NCBI RefSeq assembly: GCF_041296385.1
Contig: NC_091013.1
Coordinates: forward strand, 11,980,001 to 12,044,000
Source of the DNA: Aphelocoma coerulescens
Lineage: Eukaryota; Chordata; Aves; Passeriformes; Corvidae
Length of the DNA: 64,000 bases
Direction: 5' to 3'
Shown: piece by piece, positions 1 to 14,100 of the stretch
Layout: every line of letters starts with the position of its first letter
How positions within the stretch are numbered: the first letter of the stretch is position 1
Notes under the pieces: generated by a model
Databases searched by the model: none
Told to the model about the DNA's origin: nothing
What the model saw: the letters and a program-made list of their open reading frames with translations, nothing else
Program-made: the position numbers and the translations under genes

Positions 1-2934
1 TCCTCAAGCCCCACAGCTGAAAGATGGGAAAGGAGCCAATTACTTTGGAGTATAAATACTAAACACCAGTCAAGAAGAAATGAAAAATGGACATAAAACT
101 AGTCATGTTTACAATGAATTACCAATTATTCTACTTCAGCTCATGCTGCACTGGGCCTTAGTTAATAAGTAGTGCCACCAAGATGAATTCACTAGACACT
201 TAGAAAGACTATTAGTAAGACTGAATTTTCTTGGCAGTAGAAAAAACTTGGCTTACATTCCTCTGCTTTTCCAGAACCAAATGAAATGGAAAGTAATGCT
301 TTTCTCACCCCCAATCTCTCAATGTATTTTATAAGCCATTTGCACATATTGAGTAAGATAGGAAAAGCACAAGAGTCGCCCTTTCTTCCCTAGGTAATAT
401 TTATGATGAAATCCTAGGACGCCTTCTTAGGTTCAGAACTGCAGTGGCTAAGAAACGTTCACAGCATTTTTGCATAAAATAGTGAGAATAAAATATGCAT
501 AGAAGTCATCTTGCCTCTCTGATCAGCAGGGAAGGAGAGGAATGGTGGATAAAAAAGCCACAGTAAGATTTCTTCAGTTCATCAAATTATATAAAGTTAA
601 ACCCACAGCGGGCATTGATGACTTAGATTTTTGAAAAAGACAACAAAGTTACACAGATCAAACTCTAAAACACAAAATGCAAAATTTCCACATTATGGAT
701 GAATTGCCCACACATTTTGCACTACTGAAACACCTTTGAGCAGAAATTTATCTCACTGACATCTCATTGAGTCGAAACATGGATCTTTGTTTGTTCAACA
801 TGCATTGTATAAGCACTGATTTTGCATTACTTTTCAGTATGTGGCTGAACACCAGAAAGATGATCTGCTTTATCCTGACTGCTGCCCTGTGGTTCAAATG
901 GGGATGCTTCTGGGTAAAAAGGCATAGTTCTGTTCTTGAGAGTAATGGTGTGTGCTCGGAAATAATCTCTGAGTGTAAATCCACAGCTCAGAATAAGACC
1001 ATAATCATGGGATCAATAGAGCCAGCTGAGAAGTGTCCAGTGAAGGCCAACAGTCCCAGAAATTTCGAAAGTAATCAAGAATGCAAAATCTTCCTATAGA
1101 TCCAGAGAAGACTACAAAATTTTTGCAAATGAAGGAGCCACTGAAAACTAGTGGAATGAGCACCTATCCTAACAGGACACAGCAGACTGGGAAGAACTAA
1201 TTTCAAACACCTTGTATCAATCTGCCAGATCCAGAATATCTAGGATTTGTTGATGGACAAAATTGCCTTTTGCAGTTGAATTCCACCACAGATGTACATT
1301 TGGCCATTAGCTCCTTTCACAGGGTTATTGGCCTCCATACTTAAGGGAAAGGATGGGGCTCTTCCCCCTCATTGGTGATTCATTACACCATCACACATTA
1401 ATATTAGTAGGACAAGAACTTTCTTAACGAACTGGAAAATTTGGTAACAGTTAACAGGTGCTCATGCTGGTAAAAGAAGCCTGTCCAGAAAATGGCTGTG
1501 AGAAATTAAGTGGAAGAATCTATTCTTCTGAAAACAGAAATTTTCCCTGTATTATCCTCATTTTTTATTTTGTTAGCTAAACAAAAGTAATTTTATTTTC
1601 CATGAAAAATAATATCAGTTAATGCTTTTACACTTTACACAAGAAGATCACTACTTTGTAATGAAGGGGTTGCAGAGAGCTTTGATGCCAAGCTGAGGAC
1701 AATAGGGAAAATATGACAAAATTAGAGGGTGCAAATCAAAGGATAATCAATTTGAAAGCTGGGAACTCACAGAAGGAAAGTAGAAAATTGGTTGAGAGGG
1801 AAAAGTTAGGGAAAGCAATAATCTCTATGAACACTGCAGTTGGTAAAGGCTCTCTCATGACTTGCTTCATCCTTAGATGACAGTACTTAAGTAGCCTTTT
1901 TTACTAAATATCTCTGTAACTTTATTAAATGAAGTCCTATTCTATATCCAAATGAAAACAACCAGAAACACTACTCAACAAAAGACTTTCTGCATATATA
2001 AGTATGGAACTCTGACTTTGTCCTAATCTAAAGCTAAAATAATTCTTTCCATAGTAGTTCTACCATATCAAAATTGTACGGAGAAGGCCATGGAAAGAAA
2101 TCAAAGGTTCTCATGAGGCAGATACACTTTTATTTCATTACATCTGTTTGTCCCCAGCAGTCAAGAGATGGCCAGACACTCTGTCACCCAACAGGGAGGA
2201 ACAGCAAGTCAGTACCATCTTGTACTGTGAAATCTACCACACTGGCCTCTGTGGAATAAAATAGATGAATCTATAGAACAGATTTCTTCAAATGGGCTTC
2301 AAATTTCCCACAAAATAATATTCTGCATCAAGTTTTTCATACAAGTGTTTCACATAATAAAAATGTTCATGTCCATGAACCATCAATGTGCAGCAATATG
2401 CATCAACTGAAGCCAAACATGGGCAAGATCTTGAACCTTTGCAAATCTAAGACCTTAGATAGCGATGTTGTAGCTGATACATATTAGCAAACACTGTGAT
2501 CTGGACTGGAAGATCATGAAATGAATAACATGAGCAGCAAAACAGTTGCAGGAATCACCACCACTGGTTGTATTCTTCAACCTGGCATCCAACCTGAAAA
2601 GCCTCAGGCTGAAGATTCCTTGCAGTTTATTATATGGGCATAATAGCTCACATGCAAGCCTTACAAGGAGGGATGTCCTACTGCTGTGTTAACAGGATTT
2701 GATTCTTTCCACTTTTGTTGGGACTCCTTTTTTCCTAGTCAAATCTGTATTTTCCATGTATTCATCGGTACCTAATGAGACCTGCAAGCGGCATAAGGAA
2801 AGAGGCTCTAAGGAAGGACTCACTGCATCCTGAGAGCAGGAAAGTCTCCACCTCTGCATAGAATTCGCTCTCTCCAGACTTCAAACAGGAAGCTGGAAGG
2901 ACTAGATTAAACCAAAATCAGAAGAGATCAAGAC
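1..2934. other. AT-rich non-coding stretch
   Basis: No gene, RNA gene or recognisable transposable element is visible. The only notable open stretch is a 110-codon frame at 767-1099 on the plus strand. It has several cysteines and a short hydrophobic segment near residues 30-48, but no domain I recognise and no convincing splice or promoter context, so it is probably chance. Confidence 0.5.
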
Positions 2935-3140
2935 AGAATCACAGAATCACAGAATCAAAGAATTGCTAAGGTTGGAAAAGACCTCAAGGTCTTGGAAAAG
3001 ATCATCTTATGATGATCTTTTGAGATCTTTTTTTTTTAGTGATTTTCACCACTAAATCATGTCTCCAAGTCCACAATCACATGCCTTTTGAACACTTCCT
3101 GGGATGGCCACGACCTGAGTATTACCCCTCAGAAACATCT
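2935..3140 (-). mobile_element. CR1 LINE 3' end, old truncated copy
   Basis: On the plus strand the segment opens with repeated 'agaatcac' units followed by 'ggttggaaaagacct', which is the reverse complement of the CR1 3' tail. The section from about 3048 ('caccactaaatcatgtctcc') to 'cttcctgggatgg' matches the usual avian CR1 3' region by memory of the family. The element therefore lies on the minus strand and is 5' truncated. Between the tail and the body there is an extra stretch containing an 11-base perfect inverted repeat (2996-3021). Many substitutions suggest an old copy. Confidence 0.85.
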
Positions 3141-3639
3141 GTTTACATGGACAGAACAAGTCAGTCATGAAACATCCTGATTAGGGTATGGTTTCAAATA
3201 AATTGCACAATTTCAAATACACACTTTAGACCCAATGACTCCATAATTGGAATATTTTCTTTACATTTTTGTTTTCATTTCAGGCCATTCTAGGATGTCT
3301 GTAAAAGAACTTTCCTGAGCAAACTCTCAGCTCACTAAACTATTCCTGAAAAGGAAAAAAAAAAAATTAAAAATCGCTTCTCTGCCTGACTGATAAGCCT
3401 TAGGGCCCATTCACATCAGCCAGAGCTGAGGGGAATGGGTGTTGAGGCTGACAGCAGGTATGGAGGCTTCACAGACCTTAATTTGGACATGGTTAACTTC
3501 TATTCATGAGAAAAGCCCATGAGAAGAAAAGCAGTTAGTTTTTACCCATGAGAATGTAGTATCAACAAAAGCAAGAAAGTTAAACAGAAGGAGAAAAACA
3601 GCAACATATCTGCACCTATTATTGTTCTGAATGTCTGAA
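3141..3639. other. AT-rich stretch upstream of LTR
   Basis: No ORF or named repeat is evident. Part of it may belong to the 5' portion of the LTR that follows, whose left edge I could not fix. Confidence 0.4.
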
Positions 3640-3951
3640 TGCTTATGCTATAGGTAGCCAATGGTAGTATGTTGTAGTTAGTAAGAGCCAATGAGTCTAT
3701 TGTAGTAGTTTAGCAGCCAATGAATCTGCAACACGAATGATAACACACAAAAGGTGTATAAAAGAGGCTGCTCTGTTTAGGAAACAGCTTTCTGCCCTTT
3801 GTCCGAGGCACTGTCCATGTGTATCATGACTGCCCCAACAGTGACAAATGGATGCATCAGTGCACTTGGGAGAAGATTCCTGGCATCTCTTAGAGGCTAT
3901 TTTTAGGATGCCTGTTTGCTGGGAAGTAGGCTTTCACCTGTACATGACAGT
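3640..3951 (+). mobile_element. Endogenous retrovirus LTR fragment (avian ERV)
   Basis: The segment has a retroviral promoter layout on the plus strand. Three AGCCAAT boxes lie at 3656-3662, 3686-3692 and 3715-3721, spaced about 30 bases apart. A TATA box (tataaaag) follows at 3757-3764, then the stretch 'ctgctctgtttaggaaacag' and a moderately GC-rich downstream portion ending near 'ctgtacatgaca'. This resembles avian ERV LTRs. No gag, pol or env sequence is seen on either side, so it is a solo LTR or fragment. Both edges are approximate and no target-site duplication could be assigned. Confidence 0.65.
3757..3764 (+). promoter_or_regulatory. TATA box of the LTR
   Basis: The octamer tataaaag lies 36 bases downstream of the third of three evenly spaced CCAAT boxes, as expected for a U3 promoter. 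Whether it is active is unknown. Confidence 0.55.
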
Positions 3952-6900
3952 AAATAGCTGTCAGTTCTCAGTCATCAATAACCCAGCAACATATGAAGTT
4001 CAGCTTTTCTCTGACATATGTAATATATGATTATAATATTTAGGTTAATCAACAATACTTTAAAATATTTTTAGACAAGCTGAAAGGGAAAAAAAAAATT
4101 TCAGCATTGTATCATGCTTTTCACTGATAAAAGCAAACCTATTAGGAAGTAAATATTCATGGCTAGCTCCCACATATTCTTTGTGCCAAGACAGTGAGAA
4201 AAAATATGTGTACATTACTGCCACAGTAGGATTGTTTGACAACGGATTCATGGATGAATGAAGAAGAAAATATAAGATACCAAAAAAATGCTGAGGACTG
4301 AGATAACACTTCAAGCACTATTATCTCATTACCTTTTCAATAGATGTACAATGTCCTTGCACTTTTCCTAGTAGAAAAGGAATAAAAGTCCCTTAAACAC
4401 TTAGGTCCCACAAATAAGCAACCTAAGCAGTGAGCGTTACTGAAAAACTAAATAGTTTGCTTTATTTTCTTCAGCCCACAGACATTTGATCTCAGCATGT
4501 TGTACATTTGCTTCATGTCCAGTGTATAAAAACTAAGTACAACAGATATCATTTACATGTGCCCTCTCAGCATTTACTTGTGATAAAAAGCTGCACAGGC
4601 CACACTTAAAGCTGTTCTTGATATTAAGTGAATGCTCTGTCAGAGATAAAATGAAATAAATTGCACTTTGGAATTCAAGCTGAAGAGACTAACACCAGAA
4701 GATGTTTATTCACTACTGTTGCCAACAGAGCTCCCTTTGGTAAATGGAAATACTGTTATTTTTCTTCCTCCAACCTTTTCACACACCTCATTGCCCATCT
4801 ACACAATCCTCCCGAGGTGGCAAAATGTTCTAAAGTACAAGACATGTTTCCTCTTAAAAATCATTTTGGCACAAGGAACCATACTTGCCAATTTCAGGCT
4901 GCAAAGTTGCATTATACCTTAATAAAAGGATACAAAAATTTTGTATTTACTTATAAACATAACAAAGCAAGGAGCTGCATACACAAGGGATACCTTTGAG
5001 TACAGAAATGGATACCACCTGATGGTGAATTCCATGCAATATCCAATTCTTTTGTTAAATACTGTATTTTCATCAATGTTGATAAAGACATTAGAGTAAA
5101 CATTTTGACAGGCATCACTAAATATAGCCTCAGAAGTATTACAAAATCTTGGAGGATCTTTAAACTCTAGAAATCTTCCAAGAGGCCTCTATTATATTTT
5201 GGGTCCATATTGCTAAGTGCTTTTTGGAACAGTGACTGCCAGCTGCCAACATCCAGATGGTGAAAACTAAGAAAAGTAAGAAAAAATAAGTTAAGTACTT
5301 GGGTTTAAAAAAACTCCAAAAACCCACGAACAAACCAAATAAAAAACGCCCAAGCAAATCTGTAGGAAAAGAAATCTCCACTTGTTTAATGAATACACTC
5401 CACAGGACTTCATTTAGCAGGTAATTGTGAACCTTGAATTACCATTAAGTAGTCATGTTAGACATACTAACTTTGTACAAGACTATGTTAATATTAGTTT
5501 CAATTTCAGTGCATATTGAAATCAAAGCAGGATGCAGAAAACAACTCACAAAGGAAAAGAAGAAGCAACACAAAAGCTGGCTATTTTAACTGTTGGCACA
5601 TTCATCAGTGCCTGATATTTTTTCCCTTTTTTTCCTTATTGATATTTAATGACTCTTTCGTGCATGGGTTAGATGGTGTTATTTTCAACGACTGAAATCA
5701 ATAAAAAATGTTATTTCTTTCACAAATATCTATAAAGAAGAATAAACATAGAAAATTTATTTTCATTGAGATCTTTTCACCAGAAAAATTGCTGCTTATA
5801 CTTACCACATTTGATTTTGAAGGGTCTGAGCAAGCATCCATGGAAATACACTACACTGATGTTCAACAGACTTGAATTTAGCCTTTAGAAAATTGTCAAC
5901 TTTTACTCAGAAAAATGAGTGCGTGGTTGAAATTACATTAGAGGCTGCTGCACTTCTCAACATACAGGTTCACACTAACATTATTGTGTTGGCCAAATGC
6001 AATCAGGAGATAGTGGCCCTGTGATGTCTGTGGCCAATGTGGAGCAAGCAGCAAGCGATAAATGTACAGCCTCCTGGAATACACCTTAACTCTGTGAAGT
6101 CAGTGATGTAGTAGAGAGGTAGCTCAATCCTAATTTAGGAGAAAAATTGTAGGAATAGCACTTGAAACCAGAAAGAATGCAATGACATGGGTGTAGACAT
6201 AAAAGTATCTGGACTGAATTCTTTCCAAAATCAGGATCTTCACTGTTACTTTAAAAAATGGAGTTCTACTATGGAATCCAGTTCCATAGGTATCTCAGTA
6301 AAGTTCAGGAGCATATTTTTATTGATCCCAGAGAACACTGAAAAAAATACTTATAGTGGATAGATTTTAATATTTGTCTTAAATAAGTCAAGGCATGTAA
6401 ATATCAGGAAGTTCTTTAATCATCATGCAGGGTATTCAATTTGAAAAAATCTAAATTAGACAACTGGAAAGTCTTAATGATTAGGCTTGAACAAGAAATG
6501 TATTAAACTGTTATATTTCAGAGAAAATATGTCTATTAAATGATTAAATTCTATTTTTTGTAAAATATTTTATTATAACAATATTCTATTATGTGTTAAA
6601 ACATAAAAGTACTATGAATCATATTAGATATCTCATTATATATGTTATATGCTCTTATGTATAATTAATTTCAAATTTTTTAATTTTTTTTCTTCCCCAA
6701 TAATTTCTTCGGCAGTTATTTCATTGGGGAATGGAATTTATGGATCATTGGGGAATGATCAATGTAAAAGAAATCCCTAAATTCCTGGCTTCATGGGAAT
6801 CTCTGCTGTGACCACACTCACTCTAGGGAGTGCCAGATAGTCTGGCAACTCTGAATGTTCTCTTATGAACAATTTTTGGTGATCACTCTATCATGACTGA

Positions 6901-9900
6901 TCTATAAAGTATGTATGCACATAGGGTACAAGCAAGTGAAAAAAAAAAACTAACCAAAAACCTAAAACTTGTAATAAAAATAAATTCATAAACATTAAAT
7001 AATCTTCTGAAAAACAAAGGTAAGATCGCAATCTGAGAGTAATCAAAAACAGAACAGCAATCATCAACTAATTGCCATGAATGATAGGGATGTTGAGATT
7101 ATACTTCTAACATCTAATTAAGTCATTTCAGTTTTTCTCAGTAGTCTTCTCAGGCTTTCCTCCCCAAATCTTTTGCTGGCTAAATACAATTAAGAATGTT
7201 TTTTGCCTCCAACTTTCATATAAATTATATCCTTGCTTTTGTCAGTCTCTTAACTTCTGTAAAATGTACTCAGAGCTGGTAAAATGGCATCACAGAGAAG
7301 TAACATGTGATTTGACTAGTTTGATGTACTTTGCACCATAGATCTTACATAACAATAGGTATTCATTATCACTTACCCTTAAAAATGCATTGCTTGCTTC
7401 CAACAGGTAGCATCCTAAAAACGTTAAGTATTCAATAATCTTTAAAGGATATTGCCACAGCAAAATGCACTACCAGTATTCAGGTACTTGTTTCAGAAAA
7501 TAAATCTTGCATTTACTTGTTGATATTTTACTGTTGAGTTGGTTTTTATTTTCTCCTCCTGTATATAAATATTTCCGCTATAATCTATAGTAAGGCTAAG
7601 TATGACATTCTTCAGAAAGAAAATGTCAACAGTCACCAAATGTTACCACTCTGGCATGTCTGCCTTCTTATATCAACTTATTTATATTCAGGTGCCAGAG
7701 CTTCAGGTCAAAGGGGAGACCTTGAGGCTTCTAAACTTCGGTGTGTTATTTATGGGCTGACCACAGGGCCACGTACTGCTGTCCCTTTTCTCAAGAAAGG
7801 AGGAAAAAGGAGGTAGGGAGACAGTAATGCATTAAATGTAATCTTGCTTTGTGGGGGAAAACTATTCTGAATTTGTGTGGTATAGTGAGAGAAATAACAT
7901 ATGGAAGTGATCATAAGGGAGTGATCTATCTATATTAATCAGATATTGAAAACATTTTAATCAATACATTAATCTACTTAAGACAGAAAATACCTATGCT
8001 TAGGGGCAAAGGTAAAGCAGCAAAAGAAATGTTTTCCACTAGCTCTAAGGAAAAGGCTTATATAGTGACATAAAGGAATGTAAGATAGCAACTATTAACA
8101 GCTGTGAACAATTCTACTGTTCTGTTAAATGTAATTCTTAGCACTTAAGTCATGTGGACCAAAAAGAAGGTTCCTGAAGTTCTACTGTTGTTCATTAGAG
8201 CAGGGATTACTAGATTGCATGTATTCACTCGTCCACTCAAATGCGTCAGACTCTTAAAAGATAACTTTCTGTAGTTTTAATAGAATTTTTATTGAAGTAA
8301 TTTATCTTCAGTGCACCAAGTTCAAAGAGCTCAACTCTACCTTACAAAACAATTATCTAGAAAAACAGAACATAGCATATTCAGTCTAGTGGCCATAAGT
8401 GATTTCGTAACTTCTTTAATTAGGATCTTAGGACAGTGCCACACAGTTTGCTCCTGTCCCACATCCCCCTGTTCTTCCCTATTTACTCAACACAAACCTA
8501 TACCTGACAGCTGAGTTACCAAGTGTGCATTCCACATGCAACATGTTGCTTCCTCACAGGAAATATTTATATCAGGACTGTATTTTATTCCTTGATTCTC
8601 AGACATTTCTTGATGGTGTGACATGCTCATTTAATTTCTGCTGAGAATATGCAGTGAAATTACAATGCACAAGCTTTTAATATTGACTGCATAAGTAATT
8701 CATCTTCTCTATTAATGCTTCCATCAAGGGTCACAGTTACATGGAGTTACACATGATAGAGGTACTCACAAATACTTGCTTTGGTGAAGAACAAAAAACA
8801 TTCAGATATTTTGTAGTATTTTGTAGTAGGAAGGGAAATATTTTCTAGTGGATTCGTACTGAGCAGTCTACCAAAGAAAAAGAGGCAAGATAAATGAGAG
8901 GCAAAATCAAGACAATGAGAAGGAAAATAATGGCAAGAGGTAGTAAGGGAGGAAAAGAGTCTTGATATTTTAATAGAGTTGAAGAAACTGTATGAAACAA
9001 GTGAGAGTTATCAATAAATAAGTTTTAAAAGTGCACAGTGTGTATAGAAACAGACAGTTACTTCAGTAAGGTTTCCAGCAGAGCTTGACCACTTGATATA
9101 TGGACCAGAAGAGGAATTAAGTAGAGTCAAAACAGTTTACTCAAAAGGACATGAAGGAATGGAATTTTGCCAGAATGCTTTTTACTTCAATATGTTAGAA
9201 ATTTGAGGATCTTGCTATGATGCAAAACTGCAAATTATCCAACAGAATACTTAGCTATTTCACACTATTTCCATACCCCTCCAGATATTCCAGTTGCTTC
9301 AATAGTCCAAATACCTTAATGCAACATTTTTATCAAAACAAAAGACCCCATTTTTTGCTGGTTGGGTTCTGCTTTTTCTTGTGGTGACAGAAAAATCACA
9401 CATTTCCAACCCCTCCCCAACATCATTATAAAGTTTCAGGTTTCATCAAGAGAAAGGAAATATACGCAAAAACATTCAGAAAATTGGTTTCTATTAATAG
9501 ACAAACTTGACATTAAATTGTTAGGACCAACATCTACAACAGCAGTGGACAGACAACACAGAACAGATCAATAAAGCTAGTAAGATATTCAAATAATCCT
9601 TGCCTCATAAAGAATTTAAAGGAAAAATCTTTAAAAGTGCATTTAATTTGGTATAAATTTCAGTTTAACAGGACATGAAAAACCTATCAACACTTGCAAT
9701 GTTTTGGCTTTATCAGATGTGCTAAAATAACACTATTATGTTCAGTATATTTTTCTAATCTTTAGTTTGGTATTTCATTAGAGGTTAGTGTTAGGACAGC
9801 TGAGTTTCTTGTGTTTTAAATATAATTAGACATTCACACTTGATTTAACAACGTTCCACACTTGCAGAATAAACAAAATTAATTTTCACACCTTTTATCC

Positions 9901-11115
9901 ATCAAAGTTGGCAAAAACTTTATCAGGTATACTGTTTAAACTTTTGATTTTAGCAGAAAACCCCTGCTTTTGGAAGAGTTCATCAACAACCTCAAACTTA
10001 TCCAGATTTATTTGCATTGTGAACAATCTGTGATTTCAACTCCATCAACTTTTTCAGGACTGGAAATACCGGCTCACTTACTGGCTCTCTTGCAAGTAAT
10101 TGCATTATCCTCCTTATCTTCTTTTTTTGAGAACTTCACATATTGTTCTGAGCACTTATAGAATGCTCTGGCAATCCCATCTTTAACAGGAAAAAAAATC
10201 CATTGCCAAGTTATTGAGCGTCCTATTATCAACAGATTTTTTTAAAATATAAAGAAGATATTAATTTGACCCCAATATGTACCAACTTGTTTTTAATTAA
10301 TTATATGTAAATTCTGAAATATCCGCGTTGCTTAGGCCTTAGTAAACTGCAAGTTAAATGGGTTTTTTAGGAACTTCTCTGAGTTAAAACTCTTAATATT
10401 TATCTCTGGGAATGATTCTACCCTTCTGGTGCAGGGGAAAGGTGGACCAAAAAAAGTTAATAATTTTACTGAAGCAAAAATATATGCCAGCAACAGTAAC
10501 AATTTTCATTTACATCATTTTTTGCAATCATCCTAAAATGAGCGTCTGAGGCCATGGTAAGTTAACACTTTGGTGTGAAGACACTTCTGGGTTTTTTTCT
10601 ATCTGCAAGGCTCCAATACAAGCCATAAGTTTGACAATGTTCTTCTTTTTTTTTAATTGCAGAATAGCCTATATTTTCTTCTCTCTTTCAACATCATGGA
10701 CATGGCCTTGCTTTCTTTATCCCCAACATGATCACAGCAAAGGTAAAGTGAGTAATCAAGAACGATGTGAAGATAATTGTAAAACTGAAAGTAAAACTGC
10801 ATCTGCTTTGAAGAAACAAAAGGCACCATATGCTCACTAATTTATCCTCCAATCTCAAGGGAAATTGTCTTTGCTACCTTTTTTGCCATAATAAAAGACT
10901 TCTGCTGGAAAAGTTACAAAAATTTCACATCCAAATTGTAGCTTATGTAACTTACATTATAGTCAAAAGAAAAGTTTTACTCTTCAATGGAATATTAAAC
11001 AACTTTATAATGACTTCAGGTAATCAGTAAGAGAGTTTAATTGAAGTGGAAGCTATTTTTGTACACTGTTCTTAGGATCTTAACCTCTTGGGTCAATGTC
11101 TACTGAAATAGCCTG
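3952..11115. other. AT-rich non-coding stretch
   Basis: Seven kilobases with only short chance ORFs. A small perfect hairpin lies at 6743-6760 (7-base arms, four-G loop). A splice-like acceptor (T-rich, gcag at 10651) and donor (10740) bracket a short segment with no persuasive coding content. No CR1, LTR or RNA gene was recognised. Confidence 0.5.
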
Positions 11116-11176
11116 GATAATAATGATAATAATGACAGCAATGATAATAATGATGATAACCATCATCATCATCATC
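11116..11176. repeat. Trinucleotide repeat with strand switch
   Basis: The sequence runs through imperfect TAA/TGA triplets (GATAATAATGATGAT) and then switches to (CAT)n, so the two halves are partly complementary and could fold into a hairpin around the central AACC. Confidence 0.8.
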
Positions 11177-14100
11177 TTTTCAAAGCATAGAACTGTCTGC
11201 AGGCTATTTCCCTTCTTGTCACTGACCCAGATTTGAAACCCATGCTCAAGTTAATTCAGAACATACAGTGTCAGAAAGTAGGTTTTGCATTCTTGTATTG
11301 AAGGGCTCTTTAGCAGTTCTTGGTAGAGCTTGCCAGCCATATTTATTAGGTAGAGTCCTAGTGTAGCTGAACAGTAACAAAATGTGTGTGCACTCTTCAG
11401 ATTCCCAGTCAGAACTTAGTAATGCATGCAGGAAAATATTCAGCAGTTAATGTTTACTTCTTTAAGGAAAGATAGTCCCGTAGAAGTAAAACAGGTGTCC
11501 CCTTAAACCAATTTTCTGGAAAAGATAGCGTTATAATGAAGGCTTTGTGAATATTCTAGAGACCTGTGACCTAAAAGAATGGAAAAAGATGTTCAAGGAC
11601 AAACCTAATAGTTTTAAATTACTCCCTCCACCACTTTTGAGAGAATCATGGAGTTTTTATGCGCACAGATATTATTCCACTGAAAAGAAATAAAACCAGC
11701 ATATTCTCAGAGTTCAGCATCCTTCCTTTTCCTTTTTCTTTTTTTTAAGTTTCTATCTAGCAAGACCTTTTACAAAGACAAAACAACAGGAAATTGTAAT
11801 TCACAGATACCACCAAAGTTAGCAAAGATTGCATTCTCATGTCACATAGCTAAATTATTAGAATTTCTCTGATAATCGTTGGCTCTTTATTTCTCTGCTT
11901 TGTCTGCAACTACATAGCACTTCCTGTCCTCTTGGAATTAAAGAGAAACAAATAAATCATCACTTAGTTTCTACAGCAATAGGAAAACCACTTGGAAACA
12001 CTCAGGGTGCAGTAATTCCTGTCTTGCTCTTGTTTACAACAGTTTTGAAAATTTTCTCTATTTGAATAGCATGCCTATGATTTAAATGTTTTATGTAAAT
12101 TAGAAGCTCACAAATTAGCCAATCCCAAGGTCTCTCTTACTACTCACTCCAGAACACAACTGGATTTTTTTTACTGCTCCCTTTAACTGCTGCTTTCCCC
12201 TAATTCAAGAATGGGTAATACAAAAAAAGAAAATAGGAATCACTGAGGCTACAATCCTACACATATATAGAGCTTTCCACTGTCCTTAGACTTCCTTGTA
12301 AATGAAACTAGTGAAAAATGTGAGAGTCATAGTCCGTAATATTTGCTGGAACTATCTAGATCAGTAAGAGTTATCAAGATTGAGGAGGGAAGCTCAAATA
12401 TTTTCTTGTAAAAAAATCAATTCTAATTTCCACAGTCCTCAGAGTAAGAACATGTTGTCTGTCTCAAATAACATACATTTTCACAGAACACCACTTATAA
12501 AATTTAGAGACTCAAGTCTTTCACCCAGAATTTCAAACAGGTCTCCAACTAACGTCAGTGAATCTTCATTTAGTTTCATTATTAATAAATTGATTGAAAT
12601 AAAATAACTTAATTTGTAACAAGAATTTTGTAATATAGGAAGCTTTCTTGTAATGTTTGTTTCTAAAATTGCTAAAAAATTTCTAAATTCAGAAACACAC
12701 ATAAATATCAACTGTCACTTAACATGATCTTAATCAACATATGACTGTCTACTGTTTCATTTATACTCATTTCTGCTGACCTAAACCAACAAAGAGACAC
12801 CACAGGGAATAGTGCAATGGTTTGGATAGATGCATCTTTTCTCTAAAAACCCAGTTTGCTTTCAGGAATAAAGTGGGTTATGATAAGTCACACAGAGGCT
12901 GCAATATTAATATGTCATACAAAATACCCAGAGAGAATGAATGTCATCACATTTTCAATGTGTATTATTAATGTATTAAATATCTATATTATATTCAAAA
13001 TTAAGTAAAGTTAAATCATCAAAAGGTAACAAACAAATAAGTGTAAAAATGACAGAAGTTGAAAACATACTTTATTTTTTAAACTTTTTTTTTTAAAGGT
13101 TGCACATCCAAAAAAAAGTAATAGTATTCAGCATCATGAATAGTGAATTGCCACGGAAAACAGATTCAAACTCTTCCCAATGAAGACTTTCAAGACCTCC
13201 TAATTTCATTCTTTGCATTATTCACTGACTCTGTAGCTTACCTATATGTACAGCAGCAATAATTTACCTGAACTTAGAATTTCAATCATTCTACATTATT
13301 TTAGTTTGTGGATTTAAAAAGGAATTCATATACTAAAATAATATTTAGTCACATTAGGGATGTCTGAGTAAGAATAAATCACTACCCCCATATGGAGTCA
13401 GCAGTTCTATTACCCTGAAGAAAACTACAAGTAAATATTGCATAATACAGCCATGAGTGATCTATGGGTCTGATGTGTCATTTCAAAGGTCATAATTTTT
13501 TTCTAATTTTAGTGTCCGCACAGTACCTGTTGGTGAAATCTCTAGGTTCTGACAGTAAAATTACTGATTATAGATTAGTAGTCTCTGGAGTGACTCATGC
13601 TTGCATTGAATTTTTCATTATTTCCTCAAGCTCCCATTAAACATTGTTATGAGCCAACTGTGACTTTTTCAGTTTTCCTTCTAAGAAAGTTAACTGAGTT
13701 TTACAGAGGCTGCTCTGTAAATATATATTTATGGAATACCTGTACTCCTTCAGGCCTTACTGTAAAGAACTGACATCAAAAGCCCAATAATTTTCAGCAA
13801 AGAAGTAGCAGATAGATCCCCAGAGGATTGAGCTGGGCTAAGGGAAGCATTACATGCTACACCACTGCAGCATCACACACAGAAGTGAAGCTAGACATTG
13901 ATTTTAACTATACACATCCTTCAGAACTAAGTCAAAGCATGGATGAAGGGTTCACTGCAACTCATAACCATCATAACTGATCCAAGAGTAAAGCAGTTGT
14001 TTTACTTCATTTACTCCACCCTTGTTTATTCTCTCTTAAACTCCCAGTCTGGAGCCTCCTTTCCCCATTAATCAGTGGTCTGGGCAGCTCAGATCTTCCT

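Noticed and set aside
767..1099. 110-codon ORF with cysteines
   Set aside because: No domain, splice or promoter support; overlaps an opposite-strand frame.
10652..10740. Plus-strand segment between T-rich gcag and gtaaag
   Set aside because: Coding content is unpersuasive and T-rich acceptors are common in this AT-rich sequence.
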